Shown: positions 41,570-49,628 of the stretch, in pieces | Numbering within the stretch: position 1 is the stretch's first letter | Layout of the letters: each line of letters opens with the position of its first letter | Source: Mycolicibacterium neoaurum ATCC 25795 | GTDB taxonomy: Bacteria > Actinomycetota > Actinomycetes > Mycobacteriales > Mycobacteriaceae | DNA length: 64,000 nt | Direction of reading: 5' to 3' | Assembly (NCBI RefSeq): GCF_000691525.1 | Contig: NZ_JMDW01000007.1 | Location: 112,502 to 176,501 of the forward strand | Position numbers and translations under genes: made by a program | The notes under the pieces: generated by a model | The model's input: the letters and a program-made list of their open reading frames with translations, nothing else | Databases searched by the model: none | What the model was told of the DNA's origin: nothing

Positions 41570-42934
41570 TTATGCCGCGGCGCCGGAGGACCCACTTGCC
41601 GACGTGCCACCGCTGGACTCCGGGCCGCTGTTGCTGCCCGACTTGCTGGTCTCCGAGCGATCCTCGCGGCTGCTCGGCCGAGCGGAATCGGTGGACTCCG
41701 TCGGCCTGCTGCTGCGGGCATTTCCGGTGCCGAGGTCGCCATCAGTGCTCTCAGCCGACGGAGACCGCAGATCCTGGTATCCGGATTCGCGCTCGGACTC
41801 GGCCTCGGTGTCGGTGGGCTCTGCCGAGAGGGACTCGGTCTGGTCGGGCACGGTCAGGTCGGGTTCGGTGATCTCCGGCTCGGTCAGGTCGGGTTCGCTG
41901 GCCTCCGGTTCTGCTGCCAGCGGCTCGGCGGGAGTAGTGCCGTCGATTGCAGGTTGCTCGGCGCCGGGTTCGACGGCGGCGGAGCCTTCGGTGTTCTCAG
42001 GGCTCGCTGCGCCCTCGGTGCGCAGGACCACCGTCGTCACGTTCGACTCATCCGCAGGCAATGCCGACGGTCCCAGGTCTGACCCCTTGGCCACCAGCGG
42101 CGCGGCCATCGCCGCCGCCGGGGGTGCGGCGCCGAGCGCCTCAGCGATCGAGTTCATGGCTTTGAGGGCCATGTCGATCAATCCGTCGGGGCTCAACAAC
42201 CCGGGGTTGAAGCCGAATCCGTTGAAGAAGGCGCCGACCATCGCGCCGGGTACGCCGAATGCGTCGTTGATCGCACCCAGCCAGTCTCCGGTTTGTACGG
42301 CGTTCAAGACGGATTGGAACTGGACCGCAGTGGCCTCGACGATGGCTGGAGGAATGGCGAGAGCGCCGAAGACCAGCCCAAGAGCGCCCCGCACCCCGGC
42401 CTCGACGGCATTCGCGAAGTTCTGTGCCATCGTGGAGGGAATTTCCAGCAGATTGATCAGCGGGAAGGCGCTGAAGAGTACGTAACCCGCCACCGCTGAG
42501 TAGATTGCGGGCAGACCATTGGCGATGTCACCGGCCAGGATCTGATCCCAGGCGTTCTTCAGATTCATCGGCAGGCCGCTGGGGTTGTCGAAGCGCAGGT
42601 TGTCGATCAACGCGGTCACGGTCGATTGCAGCGCGGTGAACGTCTGCTCGCCATAACCGATTCCGTTCAGAATCAGCTGCCGCAGGATGGGTGCGGGATT
42701 GGCCAGGTAGGTCTGGGCGAGCGCACCACCATTGGCGACGGCGGTGTTGATGATCTGCAGCCACTGCTCGATCGGGTTGGTCGTCGCGCTGAGCGCTACC
42801 GCCGCCGTGGACACCGAACGCGCCAGCGGCTCCGCGATATCGGGCATCGGCTGAATGATCGGGGCGAGCGCTATCGCGCTGGCACCTGCCACCGCAATGC
42901 CGATCTTCAGACGTGGTTGTACGGTCGCGCTCAT
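41570..42934 (-). CDS. Exported protein with acidic Ser/Glu-rich tail
   Basis: A 454-aa protein. The N-terminus (RLKIGIAVAGASAIALAPII) is a signal-like hydrophobic segment. Residues about 50-290 are helical and hydrophobic, with features shared by mycobacterial PE/PPE-associated and other surface proteins (EQWLQIINTAVANGGALAQT; GALGLVFGALAIPPAIVEAT). From about residue 300 it becomes a disordered acidic tail with short repeats (EASEPDLTEPEITEPDLTVP) and Ser-rich stretches, ending in SSGAAA. AGGAG is 6 nt before the ATG. I do not know its function; surface display or a secreted scaffold are possible. Confidence 0.75.
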   Translation of the reverse strand: MSATVQPRLKIGIAVAGASAIALAPIIQPMPDIAEPLARSVSTAAVALSATTNPIEQWLQIINTAVANGGALAQTYLANPAPILRQLILNGIGYGEQTFTALQSTVTALIDNLRFDNPSGLPMNLKNAWDQILAGDIANGLPAIYSAVAGYVLFSAFPLINLLEIPSTMAQNFANAVEAGVRGALGLVFGALAIPPAIVEATAVQFQSVLNAVQTGDWLGAINDAFGVPGAMVGAFFNGFGFNPGLLSPDGLIDMALKAMNSIAEALGAAPPAAAMAAPLVAKGSDLGPSALPADESNVTTVVLRTEGAASPENTEGSAAVEPGAEQPAIDGTTPAEPLAAEPEASEPDLTEPEITEPDLTVPDQTESLSAEPTDTEAESERESGYQDLRSPSAESTDGDLGTGNARSSRPTESTDSARPSSREDRSETSKSGSNSGPESSGGTSASGSSGAAA

Positions 42935-43312
42935 GCATTCTCCTGGTAATTGTCGGGCTTGGTAGCTGGAAGTTACCTGAGAAAATCGGCAGCAAGTAAG
43001 GAATGGTGATATCCCGAGCATGAACCGCATTAAGCAAAATCTTTGAGGTGAAAAGTACCAGGTTAAGCCGTATCAAATAGCATTCTGGCAAATCCTTTAT
43101 ATGTGTTCGGTACTTACCAAATAACAACTAAATGTGCTTAATTAATCATCGAAAGTATTTGCACGAAATTCCGCCCTGCGTTGTGTGTTTTGGTCACGCC
43201 GAAATAGGGGCGGCGTGCGGTGCTCGACCATGGCCACCCCGAGGGTGCGTCGCACGGAGGGAAGGGATACCGCGGGGCGTGTGTCAGCGCGGTGGTGTTC
43301 ATGCGGACGTGT
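42935..43312. other. AT-rich intergenic region (378 bp)
   Basis: Between the start of the exported-protein gene and the end of the marR gene. The first 215 bp or so are AT-rich (for example ATAACAACTAAATGTGCTTA near 43122-43141) and probably hold the exported-protein promoter; the remainder is GC-rich without a supported ORF. Confidence 0.45.
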
Positions 43313-43798
43313 CTAGTGTGGGTAGGGGTCCAACTCGCGCAGATGGTCGAGATGCTCTTGCTGGAGTGCGATGGTGCGATTGAGGAACTCGACGACGAAG
43401 GCGATCTCCCGCGCGTCGTAATCGCTGGCCAGCAGCTTTCCGCCACGGTCGAGTAGCGGGTGGAGGAGTTCGGAGATCCGGCGCGCTGCCAGGTCGGTGG
43501 CCAGCACGATGACGCGCCGCCGATCGGTGGGATGCAGCGATCGGCTGACATAGCCCATCTTCTCCAGGCGGTTGAGCACGATCGTGGTGCCCGCGGCGGT
43601 GAGGCCGAGCCTGTCGGCCAGTATTCCCGGGGTCATGGACTTCTCGCCGGCCAAGATGATGAGTTCGAGGGCCCGCCGATCCGTCTGGTTCACCCCGAGT
43701 ACTCGAACCAGTTCGCGTGCCAAGTCGTCGATGGTCCCGAGGAGCGATTCCATGGTCGTCCGCAGGTCCGCGGAGATCCGCGTCAGTTCCGTTGCCAT
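43313..43798 (-). CDS. MarR-family transcriptional regulator
   Basis: A 161-aa regulator. The winged helix is clear at residues about 38-100: TDRRALELIILAGEKSMTPG, ILADRLGLTAAGTTIVLNRL, EKMGYVSRSLHPTDRRRVIV (the wing with DRR). The C-terminal helices form the dimer interface. The ATG at 43798 is used, with GGGGGAGG about 12 nt upstream; an ATG at 43837 would add 13 residues. It is the only regulator in the AT-rich patch 40.5-44.2 kb and may control the exported protein that follows it on the same strand. Confidence 0.88.
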   Translation of the reverse strand: MATELTRISADLRTTMESLLGTIDDLARELVRVLGVNQTDRRALELIILAGEKSMTPGILADRLGLTAAGTTIVLNRLEKMGYVSRSLHPTDRRRVIVLATDLAARRISELLHPLLDRGGKLLASDYDAREIAFVVEFLNRTIALQQEHLDHLRELDPYPH

Positions 43799-44211
43799 CG
43801 GACGAAAAGACCTCCCCCGGTGTGGTCTTGGCTCCATTCTTGCGGACGCCGGTCGCACAGCAGACATCCCGTGGACAGCGCCCTTGTTTTCGATCGTGAC
43901 GGATTTTGACTATACCGATGTACCGGTGCCTCGCGGGGCGAATATCGGCGCTTTGCTTCCGCTTTGCTCCGGCTACCGTCGATATATCCTTGCCAACAAC
44001 GTATCTCGATGCCATCAGATGGGATCAGCTGGCGTTCAGCCCGATTGACGCATGTTGCTGTTCGAACACGTCGGCAAGGCCGACGGTGGTGTCGTGGTGC
44101 GGGACACCCGGTCTGCACCGATTATCTAACCGCGGAATATAACGAAAAGCAGAAAGCTAATTGGAGAAAGGCTTTGTTTCGCCTTGAGTGCATTATTGCC
44201 GCTCGACGGTT
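43799..44211. other. Intergenic region (413 bp), no gene supported
   Basis: Between the marR start and the FAH-family gene end. Both ends are relatively AT-rich (for example TAACGAAAAGCAGAAAGCTA near 44140-44159). The short frames it contains have no ribosome sites or protein-like composition. It probably holds the marR promoter. Confidence 0.4.
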
Positions 44212-45117
44212 CTAGGTGATGAGGTGCTCGACCCGGCCCACCCCGTCGAGGGTGAGCGTCAGCGTGTCGCCGGGACGTAACCAGTGCCCGGTTTCCATTC
44301 CGGAGCCACCGGTCAGGGTCCCGGTGGCGAACAGCTCGCCGGCATGCAGCTGTTCCGAACGCGACGCGTGCGCCAGCGCCGCACCGATCCCGTGCGCCAT
44401 GCCTCCGCTACGGACGACACTGACGGTCGCGCCGTTGACGGCGACCGAACCGGTGAGCGAGTCGATGCGCGGTAGTACCTCATCGGCGGTGACGGCGGTA
44501 TCCGACATCGAGCTCAGGAAGTGCTTGGACTTCTGGGGGCCGAATCCGCTGTCCATCTCGGCGCGCTGGACATCGCGCGCGCTGAAGTCGTTGACGACGA
44601 CAAAGGCGCCGATCGCCCGCTCGGCTTCGGCGGGCGTGGCGTCGAGTAGAGGCGCCGACAGTACGAACCCGAGCTCCAATTCGAAGTCCAGGGCGGCGGA
44701 GTAACTCGGTGTGGCGACCGGCGTGCCGGTCGGAACAAATGTGTGGGCATTGCCCATGTAGTAGATCGGCTGGCGGTAGAACAGCGGCTTGGGCCGAAGC
44801 TGCGGAGCGGGGCGGCCGGTGACCTTCTCATATGCCGCCGCGGCCCGGTATAAACCGGGGTGGAATCGGCGGATCAGACCCCGGGCGGCATCGATATTGT
44901 GCTGTTCGTACAGCATGAAGTCGCGGAAGGACAGCGGCTGGAACGGCAGCAGAAATGGACTGTGCTGAAGGTGCCGGTCCGCCTGTTCGGTTTCCCAATC
45001 GGCGTCGAACACCCGCCCGCCCAGCGCGGTGTTGCTCGGCGCCGGCCGCCAGTCACCCTCGGGAGCAAGGTATTCGATCTGAAGGCCGGTCTGGGTGCGG
45101 GTGCGACGCAGCTTCAC
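44212..45117 (-). CDS. Fumarylacetoacetate hydrolase family protein
   Basis: A 301-aa protein of the FAH superfamily (hydrolysis or decarboxylation of acyl-pyruvates, Mg2+-dependent). The metal ligands lie in LDFELELGFVL (E-x-E) and VNDFSARDVQ (Asp); GSGMETGHWLRPGDTLTLTL is the family C-terminal segment. The N-terminal cap contains FLLPFQPLSFRDFMLYEQHN. The frame is open far upstream, but GTG 45117 has a TAGAAT box 7 nt upstream and gives the usual family length. It is divergent from an NADH-dehydrogenase-like flavoprotein. Confidence 0.87.
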   Translation of the reverse strand: MKLRRTRTQTGLQIEYLAPEGDWRPAPSNTALGGRVFDADWETEQADRHLQHSPFLLPFQPLSFRDFMLYEQHNIDAARGLIRRFHPGLYRAAAAYEKVTGRPAPQLRPKPLFYRQPIYYMGNAHTFVPTGTPVATPSYSAALDFELELGFVLSAPLLDATPAEAERAIGAFVVVNDFSARDVQRAEMDSGFGPQKSKHFLSSMSDTAVTADEVLPRIDSLTGSVAVNGATVSVVRSGGMAHGIGAALAHASRSEQLHAGELFATGTLTGGSGMETGHWLRPGDTLTLTLDGVGRVEHLIT

Positions 45118-45124
45118 CTCCGCG

Positions 45125-45130
45125 ATTCTA
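45125..45130 (-). promoter_or_regulatory. -10 box, leaderless promoter of FAH-family gene
   Basis: TAGAAT on the minus strand ends 7 nt before the GTG at 45117. Confidence 0.45.
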
Positions 45131-45222
45131 CAAAAAGCGCCGCCGGCGGCCGGAACGACGATTTCTCCCGAACTCTCCGTGGTTTTCCCGACAACCCGCG
45201 GTCCGGCGGCGAAGATGACGGC

Positions 45223-46329
45223 ATGCAGCGTGTTGTGGTCGCAGGTCTGGGCGACGCGGGAATACTGACCGCGATCAAGCTTGCGAAGCATTTCGACGTC
45301 GTCGGCGTCTCGTCGAAGCCCGGTGTGGTCAGTGGCCAGGAGCTGGGGATCCGCCTGGCCCGTCCAGAGGAGTGGGCTCGGCACTATTGGATCGATTTCC
45401 ACCGATACCGAGCGCTCGACCCGGTACGCACGGTGCACGGCACCCTGACCGGGGTTGACCTGGGCGCACGCACCGTGTCCGTCGATACCGGTGCGGCGAC
45501 CATCATGGAGCCCTATGACGCGCTGGTCATCGCTACCGGCGTGCGCAACGGCTTCTGGCGGCAGCCGCGACGGCAGTCCAACGATCAGATCGACGCCGAG
45601 CTGCGCGCCGCCCATGCGCGGTTCGCCGCGGCGTCGACCATCGCGGTGCTCGGCGGGGGTGCGGCCGCGGTCAGCGCGGCGGCAAACCTGGCCGCGGCGC
45701 TGCCACGGGCGAACGTCGCGCTTTACTTTCCGGGCGACCGCGCGCTGCCCCAGCATCACGACCGGGTGTGGCGCCGGGTGCAGCGCCGACTGCTCGACGC
45801 GGGCGTTGCGCTGCATCCTCGGCATCGTGCCATGGTGCCCGAGGGATTCCAGTGCGACGAGATCACCAGTGGCACAGTTCAGTTCAGTACCGGCCAGTCG
45901 GATACGCACGCCGATGCCGTGTTGTGGGCGATCGGTCGGGTGCGGCCGAATACCGAATGGTTACCCGAGGAGTTGCTCGACGAGGCCGGATTTGTCGATG
46001 TCACCGATGAGCTCCAGGCTCCTGGTCACCCAGAGATCTTCGCCATCGGTGATGTTGCGGCCAGCGATCCACTCCGGTCCTCGGCACGTAACCGCGCCGA
46101 CGGTTTGGTCGCCCACAATGTCCGGGTCCAGCTCGACCGCCGCGGTACCCCGCGCCGGTTCCGCCCGGCGGCGCGGCGGTGGGGCTCGGTGCTCGGCGCG
46201 CAACCCGACGGTCTGGAGGTGTTCACCCCGACCGGACGCGCGTTCCGATTCCCGGCCTGGTCGATCGAGCGGGTACTCCAGCCGTGGATCGTCAAGCGGG
46301 GCATCTACGGCGGTGTCCGCGACCGCTGA
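45223..46329 (+). CDS. FAD/NAD(P)-dependent oxidoreductase (NDH-2/AIF-like)
   Basis: A 368-aa flavoprotein of the two-dinucleotide-binding type. RVVVAGLGDAGILTAIKLAK binds FAD, YDALVIATG is the first ATG motif, TIAVLGGGAAAVSAAANLAA binds NAD(P)H and IFAIGDVAASDPLRSSARNR is the second. The C-terminus (SIERVLQPWIVKRGIYGG) is shorter than in respiratory NDH-2 and has only a weak amphipathic helix, so membrane respiration is uncertain. Transcribed divergently from the FAH-family gene. Confidence 0.86.
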   Translation: MQRVVVAGLGDAGILTAIKLAKHFDVVGVSSKPGVVSGQELGIRLARPEEWARHYWIDFHRYRALDPVRTVHGTLTGVDLGARTVSVDTGAATIMEPYDALVIATGVRNGFWRQPRRQSNDQIDAELRAAHARFAAASTIAVLGGGAAAVSAAANLAAALPRANVALYFPGDRALPQHHDRVWRRVQRRLLDAGVALHPRHRAMVPEGFQCDEITSGTVQFSTGQSDTHADAVLWAIGRVRPNTEWLPEELLDEAGFVDVTDELQAPGHPEIFAIGDVAASDPLRSSARNRADGLVAHNVRVQLDRRGTPRRFRPAARRWGSVLGAQPDGLEVFTPTGRAFRFPAWSIERVLQPWIVKRGIYGGVRDR

Positions 46330-46360
46330 GCGGTTGGGTCCAGATCCTGGACCGAGGCGA

Positions 46361-46366
46361 TAGCCT
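46361..46366 (+). promoter_or_regulatory. -10 box, leaderless promoter of histidine kinase gene
   Basis: TAGCCT ends 6 nt before the GTG at 46373. Confidence 0.42.
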
Positions 46367-46372
46367 GATCGC

Positions 46373-47452
46373 GTGCACCGCCTGCTGCTCCGGAGTGTGC
46401 CACTGATGTTGACGCCGGTGCTGCTGGCGGTGAGCACCTTTCCCGGGCAGTTCCGTGTCTCGTTGCCCTTCTGGTTACTGGCCTGCGCGTCGGCGGCGGT
46501 CTTCCTCTGCGGTGAGCGCCGGCCGTTACCGGTATCGCTGATCCTGTCGGTACTTGCGGTGCCGATGTTCGCCGATCAGGCCTGGGGCCTGTCCGGAGTG
46601 GTGCCCTATCTCGGTGCGATCGCCCTGGCCGACCTGACCGCCCGAGTGGACAGCAACCGGGTCGTGGCGGTGGCAAGTGCGGCCTGGCTGGCCGCGCTGC
46701 TGCTCGGTGTGGAGCTCGATGAGCACGCGCAGCGCTGGGGTGCGGCCGATCTGACCACGGTGGCAGCGGCTTTGGGACTCCCCCTGCTGCTCGGCCTGTA
46801 TCTGCGCAGCCAACGTCAGATGCGGGCGGCCGCCCAATCGCAGGTCCGTGCCCAGGAGCGCACCGCGATGGCGCGTGAACTGCATGACCTCGTCGCGCAT
46901 CACATGGCATCGATCGTTCTGCGCACCGGAGTCGCCGAACACGTGATCGATGGTGCCGATCCGCGGGTCGCCGAGGTACTCGGCGACGTGCACCGCACGG
47001 CCACGGACGCATTGGCCGATATCCGCAGATGGCAGAGCGCGCTTCGCGATCCGGACCTGCACGAGGTCGCCATGGTGGAACCCGAGGCACTATGGACTGA
47101 GATCGACGCCGCAGTAGAACGCACCCGCGCCGCGGGTTTCGCGGTGACCGCCGATATCGACAGGGACGGCACGGGTCTGGATGCGATGGCCAGGCTCACG
47201 GTGCTGCGAGTGATCCAAGAATCGCTGACCAACGTGATGAAACATGCCGAGCCCGCGGGCCCGGTGACGCTGAACATGACACGACGCGCTGGTGGCATCG
47301 ATATCCGGGTGGACAACGCCGGTGGTGACGAATCGGCGGGCGGGCTGGGGATCGTCGGGATGTCGGAGCGGTTGGCACTCATGGGCGGTGATTTCCGCTC
47401 CGGTCGCGGTGAGCGGGGATGGGAGGTGCGGGCATGGTTACCCGTGTCGTGA
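46373..47452 (+). CDS. Sensor histidine kinase (NarL-type partner)
   Basis: A 359-aa membrane kinase. About five hydrophobic segments fill residues 8-145 with hardly any extracytoplasmic loop, so it may sense a membrane or intramembrane signal. HisKA_3 begins ARELHDLVAHHMASIV (phospho-His). The ATPase domain has the N box IQESLTNVMKHAEP, DNAGGDESAGGLGIVGMSER as G box, and ends WEVRAWLPV. The start is GTG at 46373 with a leaderless -10 box. It overlaps the response-regulator gene by 19 nt, confirming the pair. Confidence 0.92.
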   Translation: MHRLLLRSVPLMLTPVLLAVSTFPGQFRVSLPFWLLACASAAVFLCGERRPLPVSLILSVLAVPMFADQAWGLSGVVPYLGAIALADLTARVDSNRVVAVASAAWLAALLLGVELDEHAQRWGAADLTTVAAALGLPLLLGLYLRSQRQMRAAAQSQVRAQERTAMARELHDLVAHHMASIVLRTGVAEHVIDGADPRVAEVLGDVHRTATDALADIRRWQSALRDPDLHEVAMVEPEALWTEIDAAVERTRAAGFAVTADIDRDGTGLDAMARLTVLRVIQESLTNVMKHAEPAGPVTLNMTRRAGGIDIRVDNAGGDESAGGLGIVGMSERLALMGGDFRSGRGERGWEVRAWLPVS

Positions 47453-48066
47453 TCGCCGACGATCAGCGCCTGGTGCGAGCGGGTCTGCGGATGCTCTGCG
47501 ATTCGACCGAGGACATCGAGGTGGTCGCGGAAGCTTCCGATGGGGCGCAGGCCGTCCGTTCCACCGCTGAACTGATGCCGGACGTCGTGCTGATGGATCT
47601 CCGCATGCCAGGGGTGGACGGCATCACCGCGACCGAGCAGATCCGCTCGGCACGGGCCGATTCCAAGATCCTGGTGTTGACCACATTCGATGACGACGAG
47701 CACCTGTACCCGGCGCTGGCCGCCGGCGCGTCGGGGTTTCTGGTCAAGGACACCGAACCGAGTGAACTGCTCACCGCGGTGCGACGAGTGGCCGCCGGGG
47801 AACTGGTGTTGTCGGCGCATGTGCTGCAGCGCTTGGTACTTCGGGCCGTTGACACGCGCGGCACCGCGGGGGAACCGGTCCAGCTGACCGAACGCGAAGA
47901 GGATGTGCTGCCGCTGGTGATCGAGGGCTTGTCCAATCAGGAGATCGCGGCACGCCTGCATCTGGGGGTGACGACGGTCAAGACCCATGTTGCGAACCTG
48001 ATGACCAAGCTGGGCGCCCAGAATCGGGTACAGCTCGCGGTGTACGGATATCAGCGCATGGCGTGA
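47434..48066 (+). CDS. LuxR/NarL-family response regulator
   Basis: A 210-aa response regulator. The receiver has VIADDQRLVRAGL (acidic pocket), VVLMDLRMPGVDG (phospho-Asp) and FLVKDTEPSELL (Lys). The output HTH is LTEREEDVLPLVIEGLSNQE, IAARLHLGVTTVKTHVANLM, TKLGAQNRVQLAVYGY. GGGAGG precedes the ATG at 47434. Its last 16 bp overlap the end of the convergent multicopper oxidase gene, so expression of one may affect the other. Confidence 0.93.
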   Translation: MVTRVVIADDQRLVRAGLRMLCDSTEDIEVVAEASDGAQAVRSTAELMPDVVLMDLRMPGVDGITATEQIRSARADSKILVLTTFDDDEHLYPALAAGASGFLVKDTEPSELLTAVRRVAAGELVLSAHVLQRLVLRAVDTRGTAGEPVQLTEREEDVLPLVIEGLSNQEIAARLHLGVTTVKTHVANLMTKLGAQNRVQLAVYGYQRMA

Positions 48067-49535
48067 CCCGCCATCGGGGTCGCCGGCGGACCCGCCGGCT
48101 GCTGCCCGGGGCCGAGGACGAGGAACTGTCCCATCATCCCCTGGTCCTCGTGCCAGGCAAGATGGCAGTGGTACATGTACGGCCACGTGGGATCGGTGTA
48201 GTCGGTGAAGCGAACGGCGATCCGTATCCGTTGCGCCGGAGCGATGTACACGGTGTCCTTGAAGCCGGCAAGGTGTGCCGGTGGCGCGGCACCATCGATG
48301 TCGATGATCCGGAACTGGGTGTCGTGGACGTGGAAGTTGTGCGGCCAATTGTCGACGTTGCGCACGGTCCAGATCTCGTCGGTATCCACCGTCGCGTGAA
48401 AATCGATGCGGTTCATGTCCATCCGATTGCGGTTGATCATGAACCATTGCAGGTCGAACTGCCGCCGCACCGCCGCCGCATCATCCGGCAGCGCCGGTAA
48501 CGCGGCCAGCGTCGCGGGTAACACCGGACTGCGACCGAGCGTGTCGTCGGCATGGATCGTCAGGACGGTGAAAGCATCGTCCACGCCGAAGCGGGCCGCT
48601 TCGTCATCGTCCAGTCCGGCCCGGTTCTCGATGGGGAACGACTGCAGCGCAACGGATTCACCGGGCCGGAAACCGACGACGATTTCGGCGCGTTCCCCTG
48701 GGGAGAGCTGGACGCGGGAGGCCTCGACGGGAGCCCCCAATAGTCCGCCGTCACCGGCGATGATGTGGAACCGGCGATCATCGCCGAACCCGAAATTGTA
48801 GAGCCGCCCGCCCGACCCGTTGAGCAGGCGCAACCGCACATGCTGCGTGGTCACCGGAAGATGGGCGCCGGTCATGCCGTTGGTCAGGATCGTGTCACCG
48901 AGAAGTCCGATATCGGTGGGGTCGGACTCGTCGAGCGCTCCCGCAGCGGTGAACCTGCGGTCCTGGACGATCAGCGGGATATCGTCGATACCGTAGTCCC
49001 GCGGCAGTCCGTCGACGGTGTCGTCATCGATCAGGAACAGCCCGGCCAGTCCTCGGTAGATGTGCTTCTCGGTCGCACCGTGCGGGTGCGGGTGGTACCA
49101 GAGCGTCGCCGCGGGTTGTTTTATCTGCCAACGGGGTTCCCAAGAACCACCGGCCGGCACGGTCTGATGCGGCCCGCCGTCAGACTGCGCGGGAACGTGC
49201 ATGCCGTGCCAATGCACGGTGGTCGGCTCGGCCAACTCGTTCTGCACGCGCACCGCGACCTGTTCCCCACGGCGCGCGCGCAGTGTCGGGCCGAGGATGG
49301 ACCCGTTGAATCCCCAGGTCGCCGTTCGCACGCCCGGTTGTATCTCGGTGTTCCCGGACATCGCCCGTAACACGAACATGCGGGTCCCGTCGACGACGGT
49401 GGACTCCGCCTGCGGCGGTATCGGCAGCGGACGGGTCGAGCGTTCGGCGGCGGTGGTGCGCGAGCACCCCATGCTCAGGACGAGCGGGGCCGCGGCGATA
49501 CCGAGCAACAGTTGTCGGCGGGTCGGTGAGAGCAC
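48051..49535 (-). CDS. Multicopper oxidase, Tat/lipoprotein-type
   Basis: A 494-aa copper oxidase with a twin-arginine-like lead (PTRRQLLLGIAAAPLVLSMG) and a lipobox-like LSMGC. Cu sites: TVHWHGMHVP, WYHPHPHG, PHNFHVHDTQF and YMYHCHLAWHEDQGMMGQF, which includes the type-1 Cys-His and an axial Met. The family contains CueO and mycobacterial MmcO (Rv0846c), which oxidise Cu(I) in the envelope and protect from copper. Methionine-poor compared with CueO. The start is GTG 49535. Convergent with the two-component system. Confidence 0.9.
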   Translation of the reverse strand: MLSPTRRQLLLGIAAAPLVLSMGCSRTTAAERSTRPLPIPPQAESTVVDGTRMFVLRAMSGNTEIQPGVRTATWGFNGSILGPTLRARRGEQVAVRVQNELAEPTTVHWHGMHVPAQSDGGPHQTVPAGGSWEPRWQIKQPAATLWYHPHPHGATEKHIYRGLAGLFLIDDDTVDGLPRDYGIDDIPLIVQDRRFTAAGALDESDPTDIGLLGDTILTNGMTGAHLPVTTQHVRLRLLNGSGGRLYNFGFGDDRRFHIIAGDGGLLGAPVEASRVQLSPGERAEIVVGFRPGESVALQSFPIENRAGLDDDEAARFGVDDAFTVLTIHADDTLGRSPVLPATLAALPALPDDAAAVRRQFDLQWFMINRNRMDMNRIDFHATVDTDEIWTVRNVDNWPHNFHVHDTQFRIIDIDGAAPPAHLAGFKDTVYIAPAQRIRIAVRFTDYTDPTWPYMYHCHLAWHEDQGMMGQFLVLGPGQQPAGPPATPMAGHAMR

Positions 49536-49628
49536 CCCCTGAGTCTTCGGAATTGGGCATCCGCTGCACTCAGCCGTCCGGTCCGAAAACTCGGCCCGCC
49601 AGCACCTTGTTTCGGTCGTGAATGTCTG

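Noticed and set aside
43799..44211. Small RNA or tRNA gene in the 413-bp gap
   Set aside because: No cloverleaf, strong terminator or conserved structure is visible by eye.
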